Part shown: positions 28,472 to 40,509 of the stretch, one piece after another | Numbering within the stretch: position 1 is the first letter of the stretch | Layout of the letters: each line of letters begins with the position of its first letter | Origin: Aquila chrysaetos chrysaetos | Lineage: Eukaryota > Chordata > Aves > Accipitriformes > Accipitridae | Direction of reading: 5' to 3' | Assembly: GCF_900496995.4 (NCBI RefSeq) | Contig: NC_044024.1 | Coordinates: 21,330,698-21,394,697, forward strand | DNA length: 64,000 nt | The notes under the pieces: generated by a model | What the model saw: only the letters and a program-made list of their open reading frames with translations | Databases searched by the model: none | What the model was told of the DNA's origin: nothing | Program-made: the position numbers and the translations under genes

Positions 28472-30312
28472 GTAGGGGTAAAAACGCTCTTGAATTTTAG
28501 TTGCATAACTAGTGCAGACTGGCTAGTATAGGAAATGCTCAGTTGACTTTGTTGCTTTTACAATAAATACTTGAAGAATATTGTCAGAACCATGCAGTAA
28601 ATGTCATCATATCTGCTGAATAGAAACATTAGCTGTAAAATAATATGAAATTAATTAAAAATTAAATTTTAAATTTTGAATGATACTCGCTTTGATTTAG
28701 GCATATGCAAGCAATCCTGTTTCTCCTGCCTCCCCTTCTTTATTTCTAAATTATTGAAATAATACAAATTTACTTGGACAACTTCATTGTCTCTCTGATG
28801 CACAATAATTCCCGGGAAAAACGTCTTTAACACAGTTTAGAGAGTTATGTTTTACTTACCTGAGGTATGCAGTTGCATTTTTGTGAAGAAATGCAAGCTG
28901 TTGTTAATTGATTCAGATTGAGTATATTGCAAAGTGAGTTTTTCTTTTTAAAGAAATACTGTTAATATTCTTTTATCGTTATTCTTTTCTTTGGCTTTTG
29001 TGTGAACAGGCTCTTACTTATTTTCGGTTTAAAAGAATTGGTCTCTACCTTGTATTTACACTTGCACCCTGTTACTCAGGTAACAGTAGGTACTTAGTTG
29101 TCCTTTTAGGCAAATATGCTTCCTTTTTTTAAAAAAGACAAAAAAAAAATGGGATACAGAGTCTTCATTAAACATAAGCAAATTTCTTCTATATGGTGTG
29201 TTATATACATTAAAGACATTTTTCATGTGATAGGTCTTACTAATACCTACTCTCCTGTTGGAAACATTCTGGTTGACAGTATGTTAATATGTAGCGAAAG
29301 CACAAGTGCCAGTGTCCTGCCTTAGTTTGCCTTTATTGCAGTAAATTCAGGTATTTATTTGATACTGCCCAAACCTGGTTATGATATGCATGCAGAAACC
29401 TCTGAAAAACCAGTTTTCCTGTAAAGACAGCCAGCCCTTTCTGGCATAAGAGCCAGATAACAAGCGTCTGCATTCTGCTGGCAATTCTTGGGTGCTTATT
29501 AGTGATAGCTCCCTAGTGCCAGCCTTCAAGAACCCTCTGTATCTGTGTGTCAGGAAAGATGATGGTTTTTTCACATAGTGTGAAAAACATTCATAGACCT
29601 GCATAAGCTACTGCAGCACTAAGTGCTGTGAGGAATCCCGGTGAATTGTAAAAAAGTGAAAATGCACAGCAGTGTGGAGGCAGGGGGGAATTAGGCCATT
29701 CTTCCATGTGCTAATCATGCAAGTTAACATTGCAGTGAAGATAACACAGAGCAGGAGGCCCCAGAACTGTTTATGATTAAGACTGACCAGTGATGATGAG
29801 CCATTCTCAGTCCTTTCTCCAGAAAGCTGAGAGAACTTCCAGCAGGTAGTGCAAGTTGAGAATTGCAAGGAGAGAATTTCCTCAATTTCATGAAGACTCA
29901 GTGCTTGAGATACGTGCAGTGTTTCTCTCTGAATGTCTCAACTTATAACAGTGCCCTCTCTTAATTTCTTTTAAGATCTATGCATAGGGAGGTTAGTGAG
30001 CATTAGTGACTTAGGTTAGAGTTTGGTGACACTTATTCACTTATTTTTAAATCTGTTTTTAAAAGAATAATGACTTCTTGGAGTCTTACTACTGATCTGA
30101 AACTCCGTAGATTTAGTTTAACTGAACTGGCATGACTACTGAAATTGTGTGTCACTTTTTGTTAATGCTTTTCCTTCCTTTTTTTTTTTTTTTTTTTTGT
30201 CAAAGCGCTGGTGACTTCTGAGTTGTGTTCTAGTTAATGTAAGAAACTGGTTTTGTTGACAGGTCGCTTGGTCACGAATGTGTTGACTTTTAAACTTTTT
30301 TCTTGTTTTTAG
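28472..30312 (+). other. ATRX: ATRX intron 3
   Basis: 1.8 kb, AT-rich, with a long T tract near 30,180-30,198. No gene or repeat family recognised. Confidence 0.75.
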
Positions 30313-30365
30313 GGCAGTAGTTCTTCAGAAAGAACCAAATCCTTAGGATCATCACGTTCAAAAAG
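30313..30365 (+). CDS. ATRX: ATRX exon 4
   Basis: 53-nt exon (same length as human) encoding GSSSSERTKSLGSSRSKR, residues 64-81, with the last Arg split. Human reads GTSSSEKSKSSGSSRSKR. The donor gttggt has T at +3 and is weak. Confidence 0.93.
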
Positions 30366-32004
30366 GTTGGTTTGGAAAATAAAAATAAATAACTTTTTGG
30401 CATGTGAAACTATAGAAGAGTCCATGCAGTATGCCAGACGCTTTTAGTATACACCAGTACAAATCCATAAAGTTAGCAGAGTGCTGGTAAAACAAATGCC
30501 TCATGGTGCGCTTAAAATTCAAACCATCTTTCAGGGTCAAAGGTTAAGATCATAAAGCTTGATTTTTATTAACAAAGACAACGAGATTATCCTGCATCTT
30601 CGGGACAAAAGTGTTTATACGATTGTTCCTTCACTCTTGCTACTTCTACATGCAGGATTCTTCCAAAAATGTAAATTGGGTCATATGGAAAAAAGGCTTT
30701 ATGTACCTTACTGTTGGGAGATGGTGGAATCAAAACGTGCTATTAAGTTGTCCAGTGCAGAAACTGCCATTTGCTCTATCTCTGCTTAATCCTTTTTTGC
30801 TCTTTGATTTAAATACGTATGGAGATAATTGCTTACCGACCAGTTTGAACCTACAGGAGACAAATTATTTGTGACCTATGTAACAGCAGACTTATTCTGG
30901 TAAAACTCCTCCTCATCTTTTTCTCTCAGCTGATGCTCATTCAGGTTATGTTCTTTATGATTTTTTTAAAATCCTAGTATACTGTATAGATAGGTGAGCT
31001 CTTCTAAATGCATGATTTCAACAGCTGCCTTTTTACTGCTCTTTAAAAGTGTGTATCTCTTTTCACATTCCTTTTTATCCAAGTTTGTTTATTTTATCAT
31101 GTCTGCTGGAATTAAATAATATTCTTCATTCTCCCTTTTCTGTTTGTCTTGATTCCATATTTGCAAGTGTGGTTTTATATTTGGCTTTAATTTCTCCATC
31201 TTCTGAATCCAATGTCCTGCTGAACTCTTTCATCTGTATAATTTTTACAGTTTTGTTTTTTTGCTTCCTGTCTATCACTAGGGGTATTTTCACTCATACT
31301 TTTATCGTACTGTGCCTGATACTGACAAAAACAGTATCCTGCAGTAGTTCATGTATAACCTTCAGACTACTGAAAATTATGCTCAACATTTTTTTTCTTT
31401 TTTCTCCCTGCCCTGACATAGTAAATTCTTTCATTTTAATGGATTCAGTTCTAAATTAAGTTTGTGTGAAATTCTGGCAACTGGTCCTTTTATTCAACAG
31501 TCAGCTTTTTCATTTCTTTCTGCGTTTCCTTTATTTCCTTGCAAGCATCTTTTCTGCCAAGCTGCTTTTTGTCATTTGCTAATATCTGTGTGTTCTCCTT
31601 GCGCTGCCTGTTAAACTTGGAATGATGTATAAAATTTCTGAGCAGACATTCACTTGTGTTTCATTTAGGCTTTTTCCCTAGAAGTGTGACGTTCCTGCAT
31701 ATCTTCTTAAAAACACATCAAACCTTGATTTTACAAAAAAAATACAGCAAGCCTGTGAAACAAAAATATTTTTTATCTTTCTATTTCACATAGGAGGGGA
31801 AAATTCCTGCTTCTAACAAGAAAATTAGCCTAAAACTTATTTATTGTAATGACTCAGCATCCCACCTTGTAATGTCTTAAATGAATTTAAAAAGAACATA
31901 GGTTTCCCCAATTAGTACGGTGTTTTGCTTGCAAAGCGCCAGGCTTATCTGTATTGCAATATGTAATATTTGTCACGGTATGGGTTTTTTTTCTGTCTAT
32001 GCAG
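30366..32004 (+). other. ATRX: ATRX intron 4
   Basis: 1.6 kb, pyrimidine-rich in its middle (31,040-31,640), which gives spurious long open frames. Nothing else recognised. Confidence 0.75.
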
Positions 32005-32129
32005 GAAACCTACAGTTGTAACAAAGTATGTCGGATCAGATGATGAACAAATCTTAGATGAAACTGTGAATGAAGATATTTCAAATGAAAACTCAGAAAA
32101 TGATGTTGATATGCAAAGCTTGCCTAAAG
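32005..32129 (+). CDS. ATRX: ATRX exon 5
   Basis: 125-nt exon reading KPTVVTKYVGSDDEQILDET, then VNEDISNENSENDVDMQSLPK (residues 81-123). It is one codon shorter than human (ILDETVN versus PLDDETVN). Acidic and Asn/Ser-rich. Confidence 0.95.
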
Positions 32130-33391
32130 GTAGTTCATATCTTTCTTTGTTTCTGAGTTCAGCAAATTAGCCGAGATTACGATGCAGCATAAATAATTAA
32201 CTAGAATGCACATGTATTAGTAAAATGCCTGTCTTAGGTCATGTTGGCTTTTATATATAAACATACATGCCTGTGCACAAACACACACACAGACACACAC
32301 CCACACACCCTGTGCATGCGCATTTAAAAGAGGAAGCCAAGCACCTTTAGTTTTGAACCCAGCTTACTTTAATCTGCGTACGCCAGGTTGTGCTGGTGGC
32401 TTAATTTCAAATGTCTACTGACATCTGTATAAAACCAACATGAAAAGGGAAATAATTTATTTCTATTCTTTTGTAGAAGTCTCAAACTCTGTCACTTGCA
32501 AGTCTTATTTATTTTATTGTTCTGTCTTTGAGGTTATTAACAATTAGGTCAACAAAAGCAAAACTAAATCTGGGGGGGAAATGTCATTATTGGATCTATT
32601 TTTAAGCACCCTTTAAAAACAGTTAATACTATAAGCCTACATCCCAGTCTTCTTAACTATAGTGTGAGTTTGATTAATTTCTGCCATTTGTTACCAATGA
32701 AAGTTACAGGAAAAATTGGAGGGACCAGTACTGTTTACGGCATGAGTAGCAGTATTTAAAGCAGTCACTTTTAAAAAAATACTTTTTCAGAATGCTAGAT
32801 TATTTCCAGTGTCCTCAGAACAAAAGTATTAAAACTGAGCTTTTGAGTAGGAAAGATAGTTTTTCATTGTCTAAGTGAAAAGGTGAATTTCTGAATTTTG
32901 TTAAACATAAAACAGGTTTTATTCTATTGCCTTCTCATTACTTCATGCTGAAATAAATTAAAATGGGGGAAAAGAGAGAGAAAAGAGTAGTTACTTTAAG
33001 GCTTTTTGACAGATTTAAGTGACCTAACCAAAGTCCCTTATTTGTCGCATTGCACTGCAAATTCCTGTTTACACACACCCAGCAGTATGACAGTCCTGTT
33101 CTGCACGTACCACGTCAGGGCACAGAGAGCAGAATTTACTCTTCATAGCCCATTCAGTCTTTGGCTTTTGTCCTACAACTGCAAAACGGACATAGTTTGA
33201 AGTGTGTGATGGAGTGGTTTTTGTTTTTGTTTTTTTTTCTGTGAACATCTGTGCATTCAAAACTTCATTGAGTTTTAGTCAACAGATTGCACTTATTTTT
33301 TAAGGTACTGTGTTGGCTTTTATTTAAACAGGACTTTTGCACTTCATTTGGATGTGTAATGGTTTCCAATTTCTAAATAAAATTATTCTAG
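32130..33391 (+). other. ATRX: ATRX intron 5
   Basis: 1.26 kb. Contains a CA-rich microsatellite (about 32,274-32,310). Nothing else recognised. Confidence 0.75.
32274..32310. repeat. imperfect (CA)n microsatellite
   Basis: About 37 bp of CA dinucleotides interrupted by AGA and CCC. Confidence 0.8.
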
Positions 33392-33511
33392 GTACAGTGG
33401 TTGTACAGCCTGAGCCAGTGCTGAATGAAGACAAAGATGATTTTAAAGGGCCTGAATTTAGAAGCAGAAATACCGTTAAAATGAAACCTGAAGCTCCCAA
33501 AAAGCGTGGAG
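33392..33511 (+). CDS. ATRX: ATRX exon 6 (frame-neutral cassette)
   Basis: 120-nt exon reading TVVVQPEPVLNEDKDDFKGP, then EFRSRNTVKMKPEAPKKRG (residues 123-163). Human exon 6 is 114 nt and is skipped in a known isoform. The bird exon is two codons longer (RNTVKMKP versus RSKMKT) but still a multiple of three with the same phase on both sides, so skipping would keep the frame. Confidence 0.95.
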
Positions 33512-36500
33512 GTAAATACAATTTAAAACATTTATTAAAACGGGTTTAAATTGTTGCTTATGACCACATTTGGTACATCTGAAAATTGTTCATATTTCTA
33601 ATAAATTATCCTAAAAATACCTCCACTCTTCTGGCTTTTTGTATATTAAGGATTCTAGCTGGCTGAAATTAGCCTCCATTGCTGCCCCTGCAATGCAGCA
33701 GTGAAAGCTAAGATTAGTTCTCATTAAACTTCCTATTTTCAGTAGATAGGATGCATCATTAGGTACTCCATATGGACCCTTCTTTGTATTCAGAACAGTT
33801 GCTTGGTTGCGATCAGGTGTTACAGGTATTCCTTTTTTAAGGAATTATATTGGAACACCATTGATATAGGAACAATCACTGACTCACCAGGAAAGCAACG
33901 GTATTTGAGCAGGGACATGTATAGACATACTATCCATCAGTGAGCTAACAAGAAACCTAACACCTCTAACAATTCAAAGACTTTTTTGTTTTGTTTTTGA
34001 ATTGTGGGAAATTCCCTACCAGTGGGCCCTTCTAAGGATTATCTTTGAAAAGCTGCTGTGCCAGTTGGCTTTCCATAGCCGTTGCTAAAACTGGGGAGAA
34101 GTTAGGTAGATTACAGTGATAACAAATTAATCTCTCTCATTTTTTTCCAAAAAGTAAAGGAGAGGGAGGATTATGTATAAAGTAGCCAATAAGAAGGCAG
34201 GTATTTCCTTAATACTACTAGCAATATCTTAGTTCACACACCTACAGCAGTACCCAGGATATTCAGACGAACAGCTCTTGTACACACTATTCATTCTTTC
34301 CATTGTATCATTTGAGATACTTGCTCTCTTTTAAAGTCTTATTATAATTTAATAAGTGCTATTTCTCCATCTGTGGCTGAAGAGGAGTATAATGTGACTG
34401 TGTGGAAATGTGCTTGTGCATACATATGGGCTCATGCATGATTTTAATCGCATTTTGAGCATTGACGTTTTCTCTAAATTATTAATCTTTGAAAGTCAGT
34501 TCCATTCTATTCATGCAAGATGTCCTATTCAGCATATAGGAATGCTTTTTCCATTTGTGTTTATAACAATTTTACAAGAGGCCCAATAGAAATCTTAAGG
34601 GGCACAGTGTTAAAAAGATAGGACTCTTCTGCTTGAGCTTTGTGACCTCCGTCTGCATCCCCAGGACAATTCATACGACCTGCCCTTCCAGCTTTTTTTT
34701 CTCCATCTGTAGAGAATTTGCAGGCCTTCCTTGGTGTATCTGGACTTGTTACTCATGTACTGGTGCCTGACATAAGATAGTAGTTTTGGAAGGGACATCA
34801 AGAGTTTGTTTAAGCATACCTTTATCCAGGGCAAGCTCAGCTATATTTATGTCAAAACTGATAATCTTTGACTTGATTTTAAAGCTATCCAGTACATGTG
34901 TTAAGCTCTTGTCAACTTTCAGGGAAATGGAATTAGGTACTGCCTGCTCCTGTGTTGTCCCCATTTCCAGACCAGGAAAGGTAGCCAGGTGAGAGACATG
35001 ACTGCAGCCTACCTCAAGAGCTGCTGGATTAGGAATGTATCAAAACAGTTTTATTTTGTGACATGCACAGAAGAGGTAGTGCAGATCCATTTGTTCTGTA
35101 CCTTCATGCAGCAAGTCTAGTTACGTGAAATGGCACTTACCTTTCTCTTGCTACTAGAATGAGGTGCCTAGCCTGTGCACGTACAAAGTTATGTATTACT
35201 GGTTTAAGCAGGTAAGCATGTAGTTCCAACTACTTGAGATCCTGAATTCTACGTGCAGTGCAAGTAAATAAATAGTAACAGTAGAATAAAAAATGCCCGT
35301 CCATCTTGTTCTTTGGGGAGTGCATCTTTGCATTTGTATTATATGTCCTGTTTGTATTAGAAATATTAGTAGTAATAGAACTCTTGTCTTTCTAGCATCC
35401 AAATGCTCTTATCCAAGACTGTAAGAGGCATTGTGTCAGTCCATATTTTCAAGTTTTGTGTCTGCAGAATGGTTATGGGTGTATTTTTGCTAATAAACTC
35501 ATAAGGAATGTTTTTTAAGCAAGTATTTTCTCAGTATTAATGAATTAGTATAATTTCTGTGGATCATCATCATTTGTAGTAGTAACATGGTTTACAAAGC
35601 TTTGCCTCAGAAATTATCCTCTTTTTTTTTTCTGGTGCCAACTTGCAGATTTTAGGAAGGAGGCAGTAGTCCTTCCCTTAAAGTTGTAGAGAAGGGGGAA
35701 GTGGCTTGGGACTTGACAGTGAATAGCTTGTTCTCCCGCACTTGGCTGTTACCCTTTGTGATTCTTACACCCATTTAAGGACTGTGATGTTTGACAAAGC
35801 CTGGGTAGGCTTCTGTGCTGCTTGGTATAATAGAATGTGGTATTCCTTTCCAAGTAGTATGGTATGATGGATGTGTTTATTTGAGGTTTACCAGCAGCAT
35901 TTGAAACAGGCGTTTGAGCTGGTTTTGAGGTCGTAATAGGTGCTTTGCAAGTCCACAAGCTCTGCAGTACATGCAATTGTGCATGCATTGAAGTTGAAAA
36001 CAAGAAATCTTGTATTCAGGATTTCAGACCTGCTATTTTCACTGAATTGTAAGGGTGTATTAGTTGTTCTTACTGGCCTGTAAGCTATGTGAGATTGTGC
36101 TTCAATAGCAATTTGGTAGTAGCTTGTATTGTGTCTTGAGAATGTTCATTTAAGTTTCTTAACATTATGGTGTTGGTGCTTGGTTCTAATTCTGTGGTAG
36201 TGATTAAAAAAAAAGTGTACTCAGACTGTAACCATTAAGTTAACCATTTGAGTTAATTTCCTTATACTACTTACTGAACATGACAGCAAAGGACAAATCA
36301 CAGTTAAGTGATCCCATATCAAACTTCTATCTGCTTGATTCCAAATCAAGTCTTTGCAAGTGTATGAACTGAGTATATGAGCTTTCAGAAATGATTTTCC
36401 TTTTTCTTGAAAGCATCACTGCTGTTGAAAACCAAACAGTCTCGTACTATTAATTAGTTGGTTTAACAGCCTGGCATGTAGCAAGCCTCCCAACCCCAAG

Positions 36501-37184
36501 TTCACCACCTTTCAGAGTGAATTGGGGGACTGACGTTAAAGAAGCGCTTTCTTGACCGAATGTAGATACAGCAGCAGGGTGGTACACAAACTGTGGGAGC
36601 AGTCAGCAAGATGGTGAGAATGTATGTATTATATAGCAAAATTGTAGTTTAAAAAAAAAACAACCACCATCAAGAAGGGAACAAAAAGTGAGAAAAGATT
36701 TTTCAGGCACTATTATAAGGATTTCATGTGTCTTCTCTAATGGTTTCCCGTATTTTTCTTTGAGAAACTAGAACTGTATGTGAAAGGAATACCATAATAC
36801 AAACATGCATTAAAATGGTATTTTATGAACAAAGATTAAATAAGGAAGCTTGTACAGGATATCAGGACTGCTTTGGAAGAGTTGCAGTGATGACTCTTAT
36901 TTAGGTGTGCTCTCATGAGGTGACCAGTTAATGCAAACTAAATTTCTCAAAGGAAATAAACTGTATCTTGGCCCCAAGTAGAGTATAGAAATTAGAGGAA
37001 AATTCTTTAAGTCTTTAAATGGCGAGGGGTTACAGAAAGATTTCTCTAATGCTGGGTGGTAAAGAAATAGAGGCATATGAAAAACCTAACAGGCCAAAAT
37101 ATTGTAAGGAAATGAAATAGGTATATACAGATTTCTTAAAATATAAAAATGAAAACAATGTGTGGTTTATAATCCTCTCTGTAG
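33512..37184 (+). other. ATRX: ATRX intron 6
   Basis: 3.7 kb, the last intron before the ADD domain. Holds an old antisense CR1-like fragment (34,775-34,960). No exon or RNA gene recognised. Confidence 0.75.
34775..34960 (-). mobile_element. old CR1-like LINE fragment, antisense
   Basis: The + strand reads ttttggaagggacatcaaga, then ccagggcaagctcagctata. This follows the reverse complement of CR1-type 3' ends (ttggaagggacctcaagagg... aaggcaggatcagctat). Strongly diverged, so an ancient copy. Confidence 0.55.
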
Positions 37185-37294
37185 AAGAAGGACTACATGG
37201 AATTGTAAGCTGTACAGCTTGTGGGCAACAGGTGAACCATTTTCAAAAGGATTCAATCTATAGACATCCTACACTGAAAGTTCTTATTTGTAAG
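37185..37294 (+). CDS. ATRX: ATRX exon 7, start of the ADD domain (GATA-like finger)
   Basis: 110-nt exon, residues 163-199, reading EEGLHGIVSCTACGQQVNHF, then QKDSIYRHPTLKVLICK. It holds three of the four zinc ligands of the GATA-like finger (Cys172, Cys175, Cys198); the fourth (Cys201) is in exon 8. The ADD domain reads histone H3 tails with K9 methylated and K4 unmethylated. Nearly identical to human. Confidence 0.97.
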
Positions 37295-39468
37295 GTATGT
37301 GGTAAACAGTTCTACAGTTTGTACTGTTTGGGGTTTTTTTGTTGTTTGAAATGTCACATTAGTTGATTTGGGTGGGATTTCTGTGGGAGTAGTTCTTGTT
37401 TGTTAGCCAGTAAACTTTTCAGTTGTTAACTGTTACAGTTAAGGAAACTAAAAGCAGAAAACAAAACCACAAATACAGCTTACAAATTTATATTCCTATT
37501 TTCTTATACCCCAGTAAAACTAATTGTGGTTTCTTTGTAATTTGTTTTTATAGTTTTAAGGCTGTAATTGTAGTGAATTTTTTATGTTGAATGATCTGTC
37601 TGAAATTGTTGCCTGCTCATAATGTGTTATAAGAGTAGATTCAATTCCGGATCTCCTGGTAAAGCATTGTATGTAAAAGAACGTCAGAATGAGAAGCAGA
37701 AAAGTAGCTTCAAAGCCATCTTGGTTTCATTTGTGTACAGCTCATGGACTGTTCTAATTTATGACAGCCTCTGCCATAAATGATGGTCTAGTCCGTAACT
37801 CAAAACCGGCATCTGGGTCTTCAGCTACATGGTTTCATGGTGGCTTCAGTTAGGCCCTAAGTGGCCTGCAATGGGAAGAGGTGGGGAACAGGGGAGGAAG
37901 GAAACATCCCTACCTCCTGTTGTGGAGACCTCTCTTTATTTTCAAAGAGATACCTCTCTTGCATGATCTCTATAGTTGTAGAGATTCTGTATTTATAAAG
38001 GAATCCCTAAAGATAGGTACAGATCTGTGTTACAGTGCACATTTAGCATTCCCCTTCTCTTCCCTCCTGCTTCTCCCCCAATTCCCAATTAATGTTCCGC
38101 ATTCAGCTGACATACTATCTCAGGCATGTCCATCTAGTCTAATGTTCTGGCTCATTTCTTCTGTTTATTCTGGCTTGTTTCTTTTAGCAAATATGCTTTA
38201 GAAAAACCAGCTTACAAGATGACTGTTTTCAATCTTGATTGGAGTCCTAACTCTTGTTCCTAGACTTGAAAATCCTTAACATGTAGCTGTACGTAACTTG
38301 CATGCATCACAAGAACATCTGGTTCATTTTTGAAACTTGTTTAGGGTGTTGGGTTCAATAGCAGCTCTTGACTGTGAGCTCTGCTAGATAATTATATCAC
38401 GTGTTGTTTCCCATAAATTTTCTGTATCTTTACTTAATTGAACATGGCCTTATGTTAATATGAGAGAGCGGAATGGAAGTCCCTGATCTGCATACTCCAT
38501 GTATTCCATTACTTTCCGTACCTAGTTCTTCCCTTATTTTTCTCCTGCTTAGGTAAACAGTCCCAGACTTGAGAAGCTGTTTCCTTTGACTATAAATGTT
38601 CTGTCAAGTGTCTAAACATCAGCTTTTACTGGTTGTTTTTTTGTTGTTGTTTGTTTGTTTAGTTTAATTGAAAAGTTGTATAGCTCTGTTCCAGATAAAG
38701 GGGCCTCATCATTTTAAATTCAGGTGCTGAAGCCTCTTCTGGATTTCGGATTCACTGGGTAAAAGGACAGAATTTAGCTAACAGCTTGTATTAATCCCTG
38801 TTCAAAGTACAGCTTCAAGTCTGGGAGAACCTTCTTTACTAGCAACTGGGAAAAAAAAAACCCACACTTTCAAAATTTGGTTTAAAGAATTCAGCAACTG
38901 AAGCCACTGCTACTATGAGCTGAATTGTGTGTAATTTTTTTCTTACTATTACCAATTTTTCAATGAAAATGCTTAGTTTGTACCTGGAAATTGAAGCCTT
39001 GGATGTTAACATCAGGATAAACACTGAAGACCTTTCTATTTAAAGCCTTATGGGATCAATTGCTAACATAAGGAGCATACAGCTGAAAACTGTAATTTTT
39101 GTAGGATTAATTGTGTCAGGGAAGATGTGGTGTTGATTTACCTAGGAAATAGATGTAAAAAAACTTAGAGTTTTGAAGAGAAACATTTAGTTGATGTTCT
39201 AAAATATGCAAATACATGGCCATCAAACAAAAGCCTATTTAATTTTCAAATAAACCTTGAGCCATCTAAAGAAGTCATGGTTTGGGACCTGTTGTATCTA
39301 TGGAAGATATTTCTTAGATTAACACAAATGTAAAAGGGTTAGAATGCTGAAGACCTTGCAGCTGCTGCTTTTAATGGCTTGCTTCTAATACATGCTGAAA
39401 TCATATGAATTACTGATGTCCAGTTGAGATTTAATAAAAAATTCCTTGTCCTATCTCTTTCTTTACAG
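37295..39468 (+). other. ATRX: ATRX intron 7
   Basis: 2.2 kb splitting the GATA-like finger. AT-rich, no feature recognised. Confidence 0.75.
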
Positions 39469-39536
39469 ACTTGCTACAAGTATTACATGAGTGATGACAT
39501 TAGCCGTGATTCAGATGGAATGGATGAACAGTGTAG
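39469..39536 (+). CDS. ATRX: ATRX exon 8, ADD linker
   Basis: 68-nt exon reading TCYKYYMSDDISRDSDGMDE, then QC and a split Arg (residues 200-222). Cys201 completes the first finger and Cys221 starts the PHD finger. Human has NCFKYYMSDD at the same place. Confidence 0.97.
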
Positions 39537-40509
39537 GTAAGTGTACAAAAACTGAAATAACACCCACAGCTCTTCTGTTTTGTTTTGGTTCTTTTTTTTT
39601 TCTTGCAATAATGAAATTACTGACAGATAAAGACCAGTACATAAGAGCTTAATCAGCAGTTGTTTCTCAGCAAGAAATGCTCAACTCCAGGGTTTTTGTA
39701 AATATTTGATTGTTATTTTAATAATTAACAGGAAAACATTTTATAAAGAAATCCAATAGCAAACACTTGTAAGACATCACATTTTTAACTAAATAGAATG
39801 CCACCTTACAGAGACTTTGAAGGCAGGGATAGAATCTGACATTCTAAACCTTGTGAGCCACAGAAACTTACCTCTCCAGAAATATCTCCCACTTTTGAAA
39901 TACTAAAGTACTTCTCTGTCCTTATGTCAAATATCTAAATATGTAATCCAGTCAAAATTTTGTGGTCTGTGATGCCTTTGAGGTTACTTGTCAGCCACTT
40001 TTCAGGTCTTCATCAAAGAATATGCAATCTAGACATAGATCAAAAAAAATTTTTTTTTTATTTTTTTTTTTTCCTCATAGATGCCTGCAGTAGTAATATA
40101 CCAGTTAAGGCTAGAAAGACTTAGCCTAATTCGTTTTGCTGTAAAATAAAAGAAATCACCTTTTTTTTTTTTTTTTTTTTTAAGTTCTCAGAAGGAACAT
40201 GGAAAATAAAATGTAATTAATTTTTTCTCTTATTTAAAATTGGTGCTGAAATTATGTTTGGATATTACTGACCACTTCAGCTTTGTGAACTGTTAATCTA
40301 ATACATTAATTTTCTGACTTTCCAATTTGCAACTGCGTGCTTTTCAGTCATGCTTTTAATAATGTTTTCAGTTAATGGATATCTGTTTATCACCTGAAAT
40401 TTAAAAATGCAGATTCTTTATCAAATAGTGAAAAATATGTAAAATTTTCAAATTTGTCACTTTGTTGGTATGGAGGTAAAACTCTTATATTTCTTATGTC
40501 TCTTTTCAG
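39537..40509 (+). other. ATRX: ATRX intron 8
   Basis: About 1 kb with long T tracts (40,050-40,072 and 40,160-40,182). The frame is open leftward from exon 9 to 40,454, but the conserved protein starts at the acceptor ttttcag/g at 40,510. Confidence 0.75.

Noticed and set aside
31049..31459. 136-codon hydrophobic frame in ATRX intron 4
   Set aside because: T-rich intron sequence; the apparent membrane protein is a composition artefact.
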